Source: Hyphomonas sp. CY54-11-8
Lineage (GTDB): Bacteria; Pseudomonadota; Alphaproteobacteria; Caulobacterales; Hyphomonadaceae
NCBI RefSeq assembly: GCF_000682735.1
Contig: NZ_AWFD01000003.1
Coordinates: forward strand, 62,001-126,000
Length of the DNA: 64,000 nt
Direction of reading: 5' to 3'
Made by a program: the position numbers and the translations under genes. The notes beneath the pieces were generated by a model that was not told where the DNA came from, ran no database searches, and saw only the letters and a list, made by a program, of their open reading frames with translations. Positions 1 to 7,974 of the stretch are shown here, in pieces. Position 1 is the stretch's first letter. Each line of letters starts with the position of its first letter.

Positions 1-79
1 TTGAAGCGGCAAGGCCATCGGAACCGGAGGCGGTTTGAGACGTTTGTTCCCGGACTCATAAGAACCGGGAGCGTGCGCC

Positions 80-265
80 ATGTCGTCTTTTTCTCTCTAC
101 CTGTTCGGCTTCGTCATCTTCATCGCCGGACTGGCCTATGGTGCCTTCCTCCTCGGCATCGCGCCAAGCTGGATCGCCGTCGGCGCCTTCATCCTGTTTG
201 GCCTTGGCATTGTGACCGGAGTTGGCAAGACGCGGACACGCGACGAGTCGCCAGCCGGCGACTAG
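80..265 (+). CDS. Small two-helix membrane protein
   Basis: A 61-residue protein made almost entirely of two hydrophobic segments (about residues 4-24 and 29-47), ending in a short charged tail (TRTRDESPAGD). Two closely spaced helices with a Gly-rich turn suggest a small inner-membrane hairpin. A GGGAG-like Shine-Dalgarno lies about 10 bases before the ATG. I do not recognise a named family. It faces the globin gene convergently. It could be a chance ORF, but the clean two-helix pattern and start context favour a real gene. Confidence 0.6.
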   Translation: MSSFSLYLFGFVIFIAGLAYGAFLLGIAPSWIAVGAFILFGLGIVTGVGKTRTRDESPAGD

Positions 266-312
266 CGCTGTCCGTGCGGAGCGCCGGGGTCAAAGGCAGG
301 GCCCGCGGCGCT

Positions 313-720
313 TCAGGCGGGCAGGGGCTGGGAGAGGCGCGAAACGTCGGCAAGCACTGACGTCCACGCCGCCTCCATCAACGGCGACCAGTCGCTGCCC
401 GCCACTTCTTTCGTCACATCGCGGATGATGTCGAAGAAGACCTCGAACATGCCGGCGGGCACATCATAGGTGTCGTGATTCACCCGTTCCGACCGGATCA
501 CGGTTTCGGCCAGCGTGCCGGGGCCGTCCGCCAGATCGATCAGGCATTCAAACGCCTGGCTCAGCATCGAGCCGCGCACCCCGCCATCCGTATCCATCAG
601 GAACAGGTCTTCGAGATCCGGATAGGCCGCGAACAGCCGCGCATATACTTGTTCCGTCACATCCCCGGCCCGCTCAGAGAGCAGGCCAAGGCTGTCAACA
701 AGGGCTGGATGTTCGGGCAT
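313..720 (-). CDS. Globin-like protein
   Basis: A 135-residue all-alpha protein with the look of a single-domain bacterial globin. The N-terminal helix is followed by a Pro-Asp-Leu turn, and a His about two-thirds along in the context VNHDTYDVP fits the proximal haem-ligand pattern (HxxYxVP). Members bind haem and handle O2 or NO, or act as sensors; which applies here cannot be told. The start codon overlaps the stop of the upstream S9 peptidase gene (TGATG), so the two are probably translationally coupled. No fused output domain is present. Confidence 0.7.
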   Translation of the reverse strand: MPEHPALVDSLGLLSERAGDVTEQVYARLFAAYPDLEDLFLMDTDGGVRGSMLSQAFECLIDLADGPGTLAETVIRSERVNHDTYDVPAGMFEVFFDIIRDVTKEVAGSDWSPLMEAAWTSVLADVSRLSQPLPA

Positions 721-2795
721 CAGTCTTCCGCCCCATCCTCTTTCTTCGCCGGGTCATACTTCGCGAACCAGCCCATGATGTTGTCTGTCTTGGCGATCAG
801 GCGGGACGGACGGGAAGCGATATAGTGCGGCGAACCCGGCACGCGGACATAGACCGTGTCCACACCATTCATTTTAAGGGCGGTGTAGAACTGTTCGGCT
901 TCCCAGGCGGGCGTGCGCCAGTCTTCCTCACCCACCATGATCATGGTCGGCGTCGTCACCTTGTCGACATAGCGGATCGGCGAGAATTTGAGGAAGGCCT
1001 CCGGGTCGGCCCATGGGTCGGCGCGGATCCAGTGGCGGCGTACGAACTGCGCGATGTCGCCGGCGAGGGCCATCGTCATCCAGTTGATCACCGGCTTGAT
1101 CGAGGCAGCGGCCGCGAAGCGATCAGTCTTCGTCACGGTCCATGCCGTCAGGATGCCGCCGCCGGAGCCGCCGGTGATGAACAGGCGATCTTCGGAGACA
1201 TAGTCTTTGGCAACGAGTTCATCGACGACGCTCATCAGGTCGTCATAGTCATTGCCGGGATAGGCAAGGTCGATCAGCTGGGCGAACTCTTCGCCATAGC
1301 CGGTCGAGCCGCGCGGATTTGTCCACACGGTGACATAACCTTCAGCGGCATAGCGCTGGATCTCGCTGCCGAAGAACGGCGAGTACATGGCGTAAGGCCC
1401 GCCATGGATTTCCAGGATCATCGGGAAGCTGCCATCGGGCTTGAAGTCCGGCGGCAGGGCGACCCACGCCTCGATCTCGCGGCCATCGGCGCTGGAGGCG
1501 ACGTGAAGCTCCTCCACTTTCGCCATGTCGAGATAGGGCAGGACGTCGGCATTAAGTTCCGTCAAGACACGGTTGTTCTTGCCATTGGCGCCGATCGTAG
1601 CGACCTCGGCCGGGCGGTCGGAGAAGCCGGCCGTATAGGCGATGACCGGCCGGCGGCCTTCGCTGACGGAGAAGCTGCCTTCGGCATAGGGACGCCCGAT
1701 GGAGGCGCCGCCGACATTGGTGACAACCTGGCTGACATCGCCGTTCAGTTCGACATTATAAACGCTGAGCACACCATGGTCTTCGCAGAGGGCGAGGATG
1801 CTCTTGCCGTCCGGGGCCCAGGCGACGCTGCCGAATTCCAGCGGGAAGTCGGCCGCCAGTTCCCGGACGTTTCCGCCATCGGCATCCATCAGGTAGAGAT
1901 TGGCCTGCTCATAGGCTTTCAGGTGATCGTCAAACCCGCGGAAAGCGATGGTCTTGCCATCCGGGGAAACGACTGGGCCAAGGTCAGGCCCGTCGCGGCT
2001 GGTCAGGGGGCTGATCGAATTGTCGGCCAGCTCTACCTTGTAGATTTCGCTCTCGATCGGATCCATGTCCCGGTCGTCTGCGAGGTTGCCGGTAACCAGC
2101 AGCGTGTCATTGTCCAGCCATTGCGGCCCGCCGAGGTCGGCCTCTTCAAACGTCACCTGGCGCGGCGTGCCGCCATCGACGGTCAGCACGAACACCTGCT
2201 CGGCGCCGTCCTTCAGGTAGCCGGCACCGTCAAAGCGGAAGGTGAGGTCGTTGATGACCTTCACGCCGTCATTCCACTTGGCACCTTCCGGCGGGGCGAG
2301 GGGCTTGGCGAAGCTTGGCGTCTCGCCCTTCACGAACATGGAGAAGGCGACCTGCTTGCCGTCCGGCGACCAGACTGCGCTGCTCGGGCCTTCCTCGGTG
2401 AACTGGGCCAGCGAGAAGCTGCGGCCGCTGTCCAGATAAAGGAGGCGCATCTCGGGGCCATTGCCGTTCGAAGACATGTAGATGATGCGCGAGCCATCCG
2501 GGGACCAGCGCGGCCGGCCGGCCGACACATCGGTTACCAGCGGACGGTGCGCGCCGCTGTCCAGATCGATCGACCAGAGGTGCCCCGTGTCGCGGTCTGT
2601 CATCTTGTCCATGGCGTGGCGCACATAGACGACCGTCTTGCCATCCGGGGAGACCTGCGGATCCGTCGCATACTCCATGTCGAATACGCGCTCGGCGGTG
2701 AAGCGCTTGGATGGCGCCTCGTCTTCCTGTGCGAGCGCCGGTGCGGCGCTCAGCAATGCGGCCACGGCGGCCATCGCGAGCAGTTTTTGTTTCAT
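720..2795 (-). CDS. Secreted S9-family prolyl oligopeptidase-type peptidase
   Basis: A 691-residue serine peptidase of the S9 acylaminoacyl-peptidase/dipeptidyl-peptidase type, probably periplasmic. The N-terminus is a signal peptide (MKQKLLAMAAVAALLSAAPALAQ). Residues of about 30-420 carry repeated PDG motifs of a TolB/PD40 beta-propeller, and the last 250 form the alpha/beta-hydrolase domain. The nucleophile is Ser544 in GGSGGG, the acid is probably the Asp in GEEDWRTP, and the His is in GSPHYI. The start at 2795 is chosen because GGGAAGG lies about 8 bases upstream and the signal peptide begins there; the longer frame reaching 3092 has no signal sequence. It is coupled to the downstream globin gene by overlapping stop and start codons. 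Confidence 0.92.
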   Translation of the reverse strand: MKQKLLAMAAVAALLSAAPALAQEDEAPSKRFTAERVFDMEYATDPQVSPDGKTVVYVRHAMDKMTDRDTGHLWSIDLDSGAHRPLVTDVSAGRPRWSPDGSRIIYMSSNGNGPEMRLLYLDSGRSFSLAQFTEEGPSSAVWSPDGKQVAFSMFVKGETPSFAKPLAPPEGAKWNDGVKVINDLTFRFDGAGYLKDGAEQVFVLTVDGGTPRQVTFEEADLGGPQWLDNDTLLVTGNLADDRDMDPIESEIYKVELADNSISPLTSRDGPDLGPVVSPDGKTIAFRGFDDHLKAYEQANLYLMDADGGNVRELAADFPLEFGSVAWAPDGKSILALCEDHGVLSVYNVELNGDVSQVVTNVGGASIGRPYAEGSFSVSEGRRPVIAYTAGFSDRPAEVATIGANGKNNRVLTELNADVLPYLDMAKVEELHVASSADGREIEAWVALPPDFKPDGSFPMILEIHGGPYAMYSPFFGSEIQRYAAEGYVTVWTNPRGSTGYGEEFAQLIDLAYPGNDYDDLMSVVDELVAKDYVSEDRLFITGGSGGGILTAWTVTKTDRFAAAASIKPVINWMTMALAGDIAQFVRRHWIRADPWADPEAFLKFSPIRYVDKVTTPTMIMVGEEDWRTPAWEAEQFYTALKMNGVDTVYVRVPGSPHYIASRPSRLIAKTDNIMGWFAKYDPAKKEDGAED

Positions 2796-3401
2796 TGAGA
2801 AACCTTCCCATTCTTGAACAAGTTGGGTCATGGCTAGCATGAGGATCCTCAGCAGGACAGCATTTGATGGTCCGTCATAGTCCGGCGCGGTCATGGCTTG
2901 GTCTGGCCATGAACTCACTCTGGCCCTTGCGTCCGGGGCGGCCTCTGCGCATATAGCTCGCGGGAGGCAGGTGGCGGACGGGCCGCTCGCCAACCGGGTC
3001 AGGCCGGGAACGGAGCAGCCCCAACGAGTTTTCCGCCCGGGTCGCTCGCCTGTCTCCTTCATCTTCTCCATTTCATCGATATGCCATCTCATTCCGCCCG
3101 TCCGGGGCAGGAGAGACGACTCATCCGGCTCGCCTCATCCGGGAATCGGCTGCGACAGGAATCGTTTTCTGCGTGTGTTCGGGGACAGGCACCTACTAGG
3201 GATAGTGTATGGCCCGGATTTCGCGCCTTATTGCCGGCCAGGCCTTGCCCGTTTTTTCGGCGGTCACCTCATGCACTGATCTGCGTTCCATCATGATTTC
3301 CACAGGTCAGAAGGCCCGTGGTACTTGAGTTTTCAGGGTTCCGGAAAGAGTTTGTTAACCAGATTTCCACGGCGAATGTGAAGCTTTCCCGACAAACGAC
3401 G

Positions 3402-3416
3402 TTGACCGGGTGTTAA
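3402..3416. promoter_or_regulatory. CtrA-like site upstream of nrdA
   Basis: TTGACCGGGTGTTAA matches the CtrA consensus TTAA-N7-TTAA except for one base in the left half. It ends 7 bases before the NrdR box, so it sits in the presumed promoter. CtrA control of nrdA is an inference from the motif alone. Confidence 0.35.
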
Positions 3417-3423
3417 CCTTCGG

Positions 3424-3439
3424 ACACTATATGTAGTGT
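3424..3439. promoter_or_regulatory. NrdR box of nrdA
   Basis: ACACTATATGTAGTGT is a near-perfect 16-base palindrome that fits the NrdR consensus (acaCwAtATaTwGtgt) at every position except a G in the second central ATaT. It lies 80 bases before the nrdA start. NrdR is the universal ATP/dATP-sensing repressor of ribonucleotide reductase genes. A second, equally good box stands before nrdB at 16713. NrdR boxes often occur as tandem pairs; I see no clear second copy here. Confidence 0.88.
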
Positions 3440-3518
3440 CAGGAACGACGGAGGGCGCCACATATTGGCGCTTGGGGCTGAAGTTCCTATATTTTCAATA
3501 GATCCGGAGGGCTGCCGC

Positions 3519-5387
3519 ATGTCTGCAACCAACGCCAACGCTGTGACTGAAAACGCGCCTCGCAAGGGGAAGCCGAAGTCGGGTGCTGATACGCAGTTGC
3601 GTGTGGTTTCGAACATGGAAGTCGTGACCGACTCCAGCCGCGATGCAAACCTCACCGAATTCGGCAAGAAGACGCTGGAAGACCGCTATCTGCTGCCGGG
3701 CGAGTCCTATCAGGACATGTTCGCCCGCGTCTCCAAGGCCTTCGCCGACGACCAGGCCCACGCCCAGCGCCTCTATGACTATATGTCGAAGCTCTGGTTC
3801 ATGCCGGCGACGCCCGTTCTCTCGAATGGCGGCGCGGATCGCGGTCTGCCGATCTCCTGTTTCCTCAACCAGGTCGGCGACTCGCTCGACGACATCGTCG
3901 GCACCTGGACCGAGAATGTCTGGCTCGCCTCCAATGGCGGCGGCATCGGCACATATTGGGGCAACGTCCGCTCCATCGGTGAGAAAGTCGGCCAGAACGG
4001 ACAGACCTCCGGCATCATCCCGTTCATCCGCGTGATGGACTCGCTGACGCTCGCGATCTCGCAGGGCTCGCTCCGCCGCGGCTCGGCGGCCTGCTACCTC
4101 GACATCCACCACCCGGAAATCGAGGAATTCCTTGAAATCCGTAAGGCCTCGGGCGACTTCAACCGCAAGTCCCTGAACCTGCACCACGGCCTCAACATCA
4201 CCGACGCCTTCATGGAAGCCGTCCGCAATGATGAAGAGTTCGGCCTGATCTCGCCGAAAACCGGCGAAGTGCTGAAGACGGTCAACGCCCGCAAGCTGTG
4301 GCAGAAGATTCTCGAGCTGCGCATGCAGACCGGCGAACCCTACCTGCTGTTCACCGACACGGTGAACAATTCCATGCCGGCGCACCAGCGCAAGCTGGGC
4401 CTGAAGGTGACGCAGTCGAACCTCTGCTCTGAAATCACCCTGCCGACCGGTGTCGATCACCGCGGCGAGGACCGTACGGCCGTCTGCTGCCTCTCTTCGG
4501 TCAATGCCGAGAAGTATCTGGAATGGTCGAAGGACGAGAACTTCCTCGAAGACATCTTCCGCTTCCTCGACAATGTGCTGGAAGACTTCATCGAGCGGGC
4601 GCCGTCCGAAATGGAACGCGCCGTCTACTCCGCCAAGCGCGAGCGCTCGGTCGGTCTCGGCGTGATGGGCTTCCACTCCTTCCTTCAGAAGATGAACGTC
4701 TCCATGGAAAGCGCCATGGCGAAGGTCTGGAACGAGAAGATCTTCAAGGACGTCCGCAAGGGCGCCGACGCGGCATCCGTGAAGCTGGCCAAAGAACGCG
4801 GCCCGTGTGAAGACGCGCGCGACGCCGGCATGATGGCCCGCTTCAGCCACAAGATGGCCGTTGCGCCGACCGCGTCGATCTCGATCATCTGCGGCGGCAC
4901 CTCCGCCGGCATCGAGCCGATCCCGGCCAACGTCTACACCCACAAGACCCTGTCGGGCTCCTTCACGGTGAAGAACCCGCAGCTTGAAGCCCTGCTGGAA
5001 AGCAAAGGCCTCAACACGCCGGAAACCTGGGGTTCGATCCTGGAGCATGAAGGCTCGGTCCAGCACCTCGAAGAGCTCGACGAGCATGAGCGCGCCGTGT
5101 TCAAGACCGCTTTCGAACTCGATCAGCGCTGGATCGTGGAACTGGCGGCAGACCGCACGCCGTACATCTGCCAGTCGCAGTCGCTGAACCTGTTCCTGCC
5201 GGGCGACATCGCCAAATGGGACCTGCACATGCTGCACTGGACGGCGTGGGAGAAGGGGCTCAAGTCGCTTTATTACTGCCGCTCGAAGTCTGTTCAGCGG
5301 GCTGCCTTTGCAGGCTCGGAAAAGGTGGAAGCCGGTCAGATGGAGACGCCGAACACCGATTATGACGAGTGTCTGGCCTGCCAGTAA
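3519..5387 (+). CDS. nrdA: Ribonucleoside-diphosphate reductase class I, alpha subunit
   Basis: A 622-residue catalytic subunit that reduces NDPs to dNDPs, acting with NrdB (16771-17808). The catalytic Cys pair is Cys114 (ISCF) and the Cys of TAVCC. The active-site trio is in NLCSE (Asn, Cys, Glu). Radical-transfer tyrosines are Tyr585-Tyr586, and the C-terminal redox pair is in ECLACQ. The family's N-terminal ATP-cone is absent: after a polar segment of about 45 residues the sequence goes straight into the all-alpha domain. GGAGG lies 8 bases before the ATG at 3519, which decides the start over an upstream in-frame codon at 3465. NrdR and possibly CtrA sites precede it. Confidence 0.95.
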   Translation: MSATNANAVTENAPRKGKPKSGADTQLRVVSNMEVVTDSSRDANLTEFGKKTLEDRYLLPGESYQDMFARVSKAFADDQAHAQRLYDYMSKLWFMPATPVLSNGGADRGLPISCFLNQVGDSLDDIVGTWTENVWLASNGGGIGTYWGNVRSIGEKVGQNGQTSGIIPFIRVMDSLTLAISQGSLRRGSAACYLDIHHPEIEEFLEIRKASGDFNRKSLNLHHGLNITDAFMEAVRNDEEFGLISPKTGEVLKTVNARKLWQKILELRMQTGEPYLLFTDTVNNSMPAHQRKLGLKVTQSNLCSEITLPTGVDHRGEDRTAVCCLSSVNAEKYLEWSKDENFLEDIFRFLDNVLEDFIERAPSEMERAVYSAKRERSVGLGVMGFHSFLQKMNVSMESAMAKVWNEKIFKDVRKGADAASVKLAKERGPCEDARDAGMMARFSHKMAVAPTASISIICGGTSAGIEPIPANVYTHKTLSGSFTVKNPQLEALLESKGLNTPETWGSILEHEGSVQHLEELDEHERAVFKTAFELDQRWIVELAADRTPYICQSQSLNLFLPGDIAKWDLHMLHWTAWEKGLKSLYYCRSKSVQRAAFAGSEKVEAGQMETPNTDYDECLACQ

Positions 5388-5419
5388 GGGTCATCCGGAA
5401 GTAGCATATTTGATCGCGC

Positions 5420-5450
5420 ACGGCGGGAACCCGGACAAGGTTCTCGCCGT
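5420..5450 (+). terminator. Probable nrdA terminator hairpin
   Basis: Two 12-base arms (5420-5431 and 5439-5450) pair at 11 of 12 positions around a 7-base loop, 33 bases after the nrdA stop. The following bases (TTGCGTGTGT) are only weakly U-rich, so termination may be inefficient. Confidence 0.55.
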
Positions 5451-5619
5451 TTGCGTGTGTCATATTCGGTCGGAAGTGCACAAATTCGCGTCAGAATGGT
5501 GCATTACACCCAGTTCACACGTCTGGATTGAGGGCGCTTAATCTAAATTTTTCAATAGGTTAATGCCGGAATATGGCGATTTGGCGCGAGAATTGCCCGA
5601 AATAATCCTAAAAAAACCG

Positions 5620-5636
5620 GAGTCTGGAACAGACTC
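5620..5636. repeat. Palindrome containing two GANTC sites
   Basis: GAGTCTGGAACAGACTC has perfect 6-base arms around GGAAC. Each outer end is a GANTC sequence, the target of the cell-cycle methylase CcrM in Caulobacter relatives. It may be an operator upstream of the 5773 gene, or chance. Confidence 0.35.
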
Positions 5637-5772
5637 TACAGAAACGCGTTGGAGTAATCAGAATTAATCTTTTTTGAGTGGAAAGTGGTTTGAGGCGCCT
5701 GTGGCCTTCATGCTACATTAAATGAACAGTGGCCTAATTCCCGTTAACGGTTCTAACCCGGGGAAGGCAGCC

Positions 5773-6648
5773 ATGAGAGGTGTGGGTCGAATGGTAGTTG
5801 CAGTTGCCAGTGCAGTATTGACGATGGCCTGCCAAGGTTGCGTGGCCGTCTCTCCGCATGACCAGATGCGGATCGAACCGGCTGTGCCGCCGACCGTCGG
5901 CATGATGATGGCCGCACCGGGCCCGCAGTCAGCAGCAGCGCCGATTGCATCTGACCGTGCCGCGATTTCCGTGCATGTTGTTGATGGCCTGCCGAGCCGG
6001 TTTACCGGCACGCCGCTGGGCCTTGGCAGCGAATTGGCGACCCTTGCCTTTACCGGCACGCCGGCAGATTTCTCTTCAGGCTCTCTGGTGGCCCCATCGA
6101 CCGGCAAACCTGAATTGGGTTGGTCCGGCTCAGGCGCTCTGACGGCTGTCACGGCTGAGCGCTCTGCTGCAGCCGCGCTGAACCCGGCGCTGGCCAAGGT
6201 AGAGAAAGACATCGCCGCCGAAGTGGCGTTCTCCGCTCCGAAAGAAATGACCGGCCTCACCTTCGATGTGGGCGTCGCGCCGCGTATCGCCGTGCGCGAA
6301 GACGGCGAGATCCTGACCCAGCGTTTCGGTGGTGAGGTCCGTATCGGTCAGGACTTCGACCTGCTGGATTCGAACGGACAGCCCCAGGGCTGGTACCTGT
6401 TCGCTGGTGCCGATGGCGAAGCGCTTGTCTGGGATGCGGATCGGAACGGATTCACACCGCAACTGGGTGACATGTCTCTGACCGACCAGGTGACTGTTGG
6501 TGACCTTCAGGCGGGCGTCTCCATCCAGCGCGGCGGCGGCCAGCTTTCGCTGTCCTATATCCGCCGGGAAGTGAAATATCGCGACCGCAATGGCGGCTTC
6601 AGCGAGAATGAAGATTTCGCAGGTGTCAGTTTCACCATGCGCCGATAG
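5773..6648 (+). CDS. Exported protein with LpxR-like C-terminus
   Basis: A 291-residue protein with an N-terminal export signal containing Cys residues (LTMACQGC) that could be a weak lipobox. The middle is Pro/Ala/Gly-rich. The last 90 or so residues follow the same pattern as the C-terminal strands of the neighbouring LpxR-type protein: FAGADGEA against FIGVDGRA, then GDLQAG in both, then alternating hydrophobic strands ending in FAGVSFTMRR against FGAVSISIAH. It lacks the catalytic N-terminal ENDMF/TDRNYSNG block. GGGAAGG 5 bases before the ATG at 5773 sets the start. It lies 17 bases before lpxR and is probably co-transcribed. Function unknown; an outer-membrane strand protein is my inference. 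Confidence 0.7.
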   Translation: MRGVGRMVVAVASAVLTMACQGCVAVSPHDQMRIEPAVPPTVGMMMAAPGPQSAAAPIASDRAAISVHVVDGLPSRFTGTPLGLGSELATLAFTGTPADFSSGSLVAPSTGKPELGWSGSGALTAVTAERSAAAALNPALAKVEKDIAAEVAFSAPKEMTGLTFDVGVAPRIAVREDGEILTQRFGGEVRIGQDFDLLDSNGQPQGWYLFAGADGEALVWDADRNGFTPQLGDMSLTDQVTVGDLQAGVSIQRGGGQLSLSYIRREVKYRDRNGGFSENEDFAGVSFTMRR

Positions 6649-6665
6649 GTGCTATCGCTCGGGGC

Positions 6666-7742
6666 ATGAAACTGACCCGATTTGAAACACTGACTGGGAC
6701 AGGGGCCGCGCGGATTGCAGCGGCCCTTTTCATTGGCGCGACCTGTGTCATGGCGCTGCCCGCATCGGCTGAGGATCAGGTTGAGACCGGTCCGGTCGCC
6801 CCGCGAAAGCCGGGCGTCTGGTCACTGACTTCCGAGAATGACATGTTCGGTTCCGGCACGGACCGGAACTATTCGAACGGCGTGCGCCTCGAACATGTGT
6901 CGGCTGCCGACGAGGTGCATCCCGGCCTGAAATGGGTCGCGGCCCGGCTGCCCTGGATCGATGTTGAGCGGACAGACCTGCGCCAGGGCTTTGGTCTCTC
7001 CCACGCCATCTTCACGCCCGAGGACATTACGCTGGAGGATCCAAACCCGCTCGACCGGCCGTATGCCGGCTGGCTTTCTTTGTCTTCCACGATTGCAGCG
7101 ACGGACATCGAAAAGGAATTGCAGGACACGCTTCAGGTCAATCTGGGGATCGTCGGGCCGTCGGCAGGCGGCGAATTTGTCCAGAACAATTGGCACAAGA
7201 TGCTGGGTATTCCGGGGGCTCAGGGTTGGGATCATCAGCTGAAAGATGAGCCGGGTGTCGAGATCATCGCGCAACGCCTGCAGCGGCTGAACAAGTTCGA
7301 TCTGCCATTCGGATTGGAAACGGATTTTGCCGGGCATGCCGGTTTTGCCCTAGGGAATGTGCGCACTTATGCGAACACGGGACTGACGGCGCGTATTGGC
7401 TGGGATCTCGACTCCGGATTTGGCCCGCCGCGCATCCGCCCGGCGCTGGCCGGGGCAGGGGAGTTTATTCCCGGTACAGATGAAACCCCCTGGGGCGGGT
7501 ATGCCTTTATCGGCGTCGACGGCCGCGCCATTGCACGGGACATGTTCCTGGACGGCAATCTGTGGCGCGACTCGGCGCGTGTGGAAGATCGCCGCGCGCT
7601 CTCCGGGGACCTGCAGGCGGGCCTTGTGGTTCACTATCGCGACGTGCAGGTCGCTTTCACATGGGTGACACGGACAGAGCAGTTTGCCTATCAGGACGGC
7701 CCCCAGCAATTCGGCGCCGTCTCGATTTCCATCGCTCACTAG
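6666..7742 (+). CDS. lpxR: LpxR-family lipid A 3'-O-deacylase (DUF2219)
   Basis: A 358-residue outer-membrane beta-barrel enzyme that, in characterised members, removes the 3'-linked acyloxyacyl group of lipid A. A signal peptide ends around ALPASAED. Shortly after comes the family signature ENDMF-GTDRNYSNGVRL, carrying the conserved Asn-Asp and the GTDR.Y.NG block. The PYAGW motif and the C-terminal GDLQAG strand region follow. Length and motif order match the family. It is downstream of the LpxR-C-terminus-like protein with a 17-base gap, so both may act on the outer membrane together. Confidence 0.88.
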   Translation: MKLTRFETLTGTGAARIAAALFIGATCVMALPASAEDQVETGPVAPRKPGVWSLTSENDMFGSGTDRNYSNGVRLEHVSAADEVHPGLKWVAARLPWIDVERTDLRQGFGLSHAIFTPEDITLEDPNPLDRPYAGWLSLSSTIAATDIEKELQDTLQVNLGIVGPSAGGEFVQNNWHKMLGIPGAQGWDHQLKDEPGVEIIAQRLQRLNKFDLPFGLETDFAGHAGFALGNVRTYANTGLTARIGWDLDSGFGPPRIRPALAGAGEFIPGTDETPWGGYAFIGVDGRAIARDMFLDGNLWRDSARVEDRRALSGDLQAGLVVHYRDVQVAFTWVTRTEQFAYQDGPQQFGAVSISIAH

Positions 7743-7797
7743 GCCGCTCAACGCCGGGCGGCTTGTTGGCGCGTGGATCCGGACCGGCGCGATTTAT

Positions 7798-7814
7798 ACA
7801 TACCGACAGTATGT
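7798..7814. promoter_or_regulatory. TetR-type operator upstream of alkylsulfatase
   Basis: ACATACCGACAGTATGT has perfect 6-base arms around a 5-base centre, the form typical of TetR-family operators. An 11-base part (TATACATACCG) recurs as a half-copy at 7874-7884. It lies in the 232-base gap before the alkylsulfatase gene and overlaps a TATACA-like -10. No TetR gene is in the window. Confidence 0.5.
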
Positions 7815-7974
7815 TGGAGTGTCATTTGGCGTCCTTAATGTCAATAAAAGCTGGGCTTTCACCCGCGCATCATATACATACCGCACTCGTGATTGCCGGT
7901 CCGGTGCGCAGGCTTTTCTTGTCTGTCCGACAGGCCCGGCGCAGACTGCAGGGAAAAATTCCGGGAGGAACCAA

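Larger units (their letters stand above)
2796..3518. other. Long intergenic region between S9 peptidase and nrdA
   Basis: About 720 bases between divergent genes with no convincing coding region; the small open frames lack start signals. It holds three GANTC sites within 46 bases (3118-3163), a CtrA-like TTGA-N7-TTAA (3402-3416) and a strong NrdR box (3424-3439). The promoter of the S9 peptidase must lie at its left end. The middle part, roughly 2850-3110, shows nothing I can name. Confidence 0.6.
5388..5772. other. Intergenic region after nrdA
   Basis: About 385 bases, AT-richer than the surroundings especially at 5535-5720. It holds the likely nrdA terminator hairpin (5420-5450) and a short perfect palindrome (5620-5636). 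No open frame with a credible start is present. The promoter for the downstream envelope genes must lie here, but I cannot place its -35/-10 with confidence. Confidence 0.5.

Noticed and set aside
825-2798. Long plus-strand frame across the S9 peptidase
   Set aside because: Antisense shadow of a gene with a signal peptide and catalytic motifs; no Shine-Dalgarno or domain.
2893-3279. 128-codon plus-strand frame in the long gap before nrdA
   Set aside because: No ribosome-binding site, no recognisable features and unusual composition; treated as non-coding.
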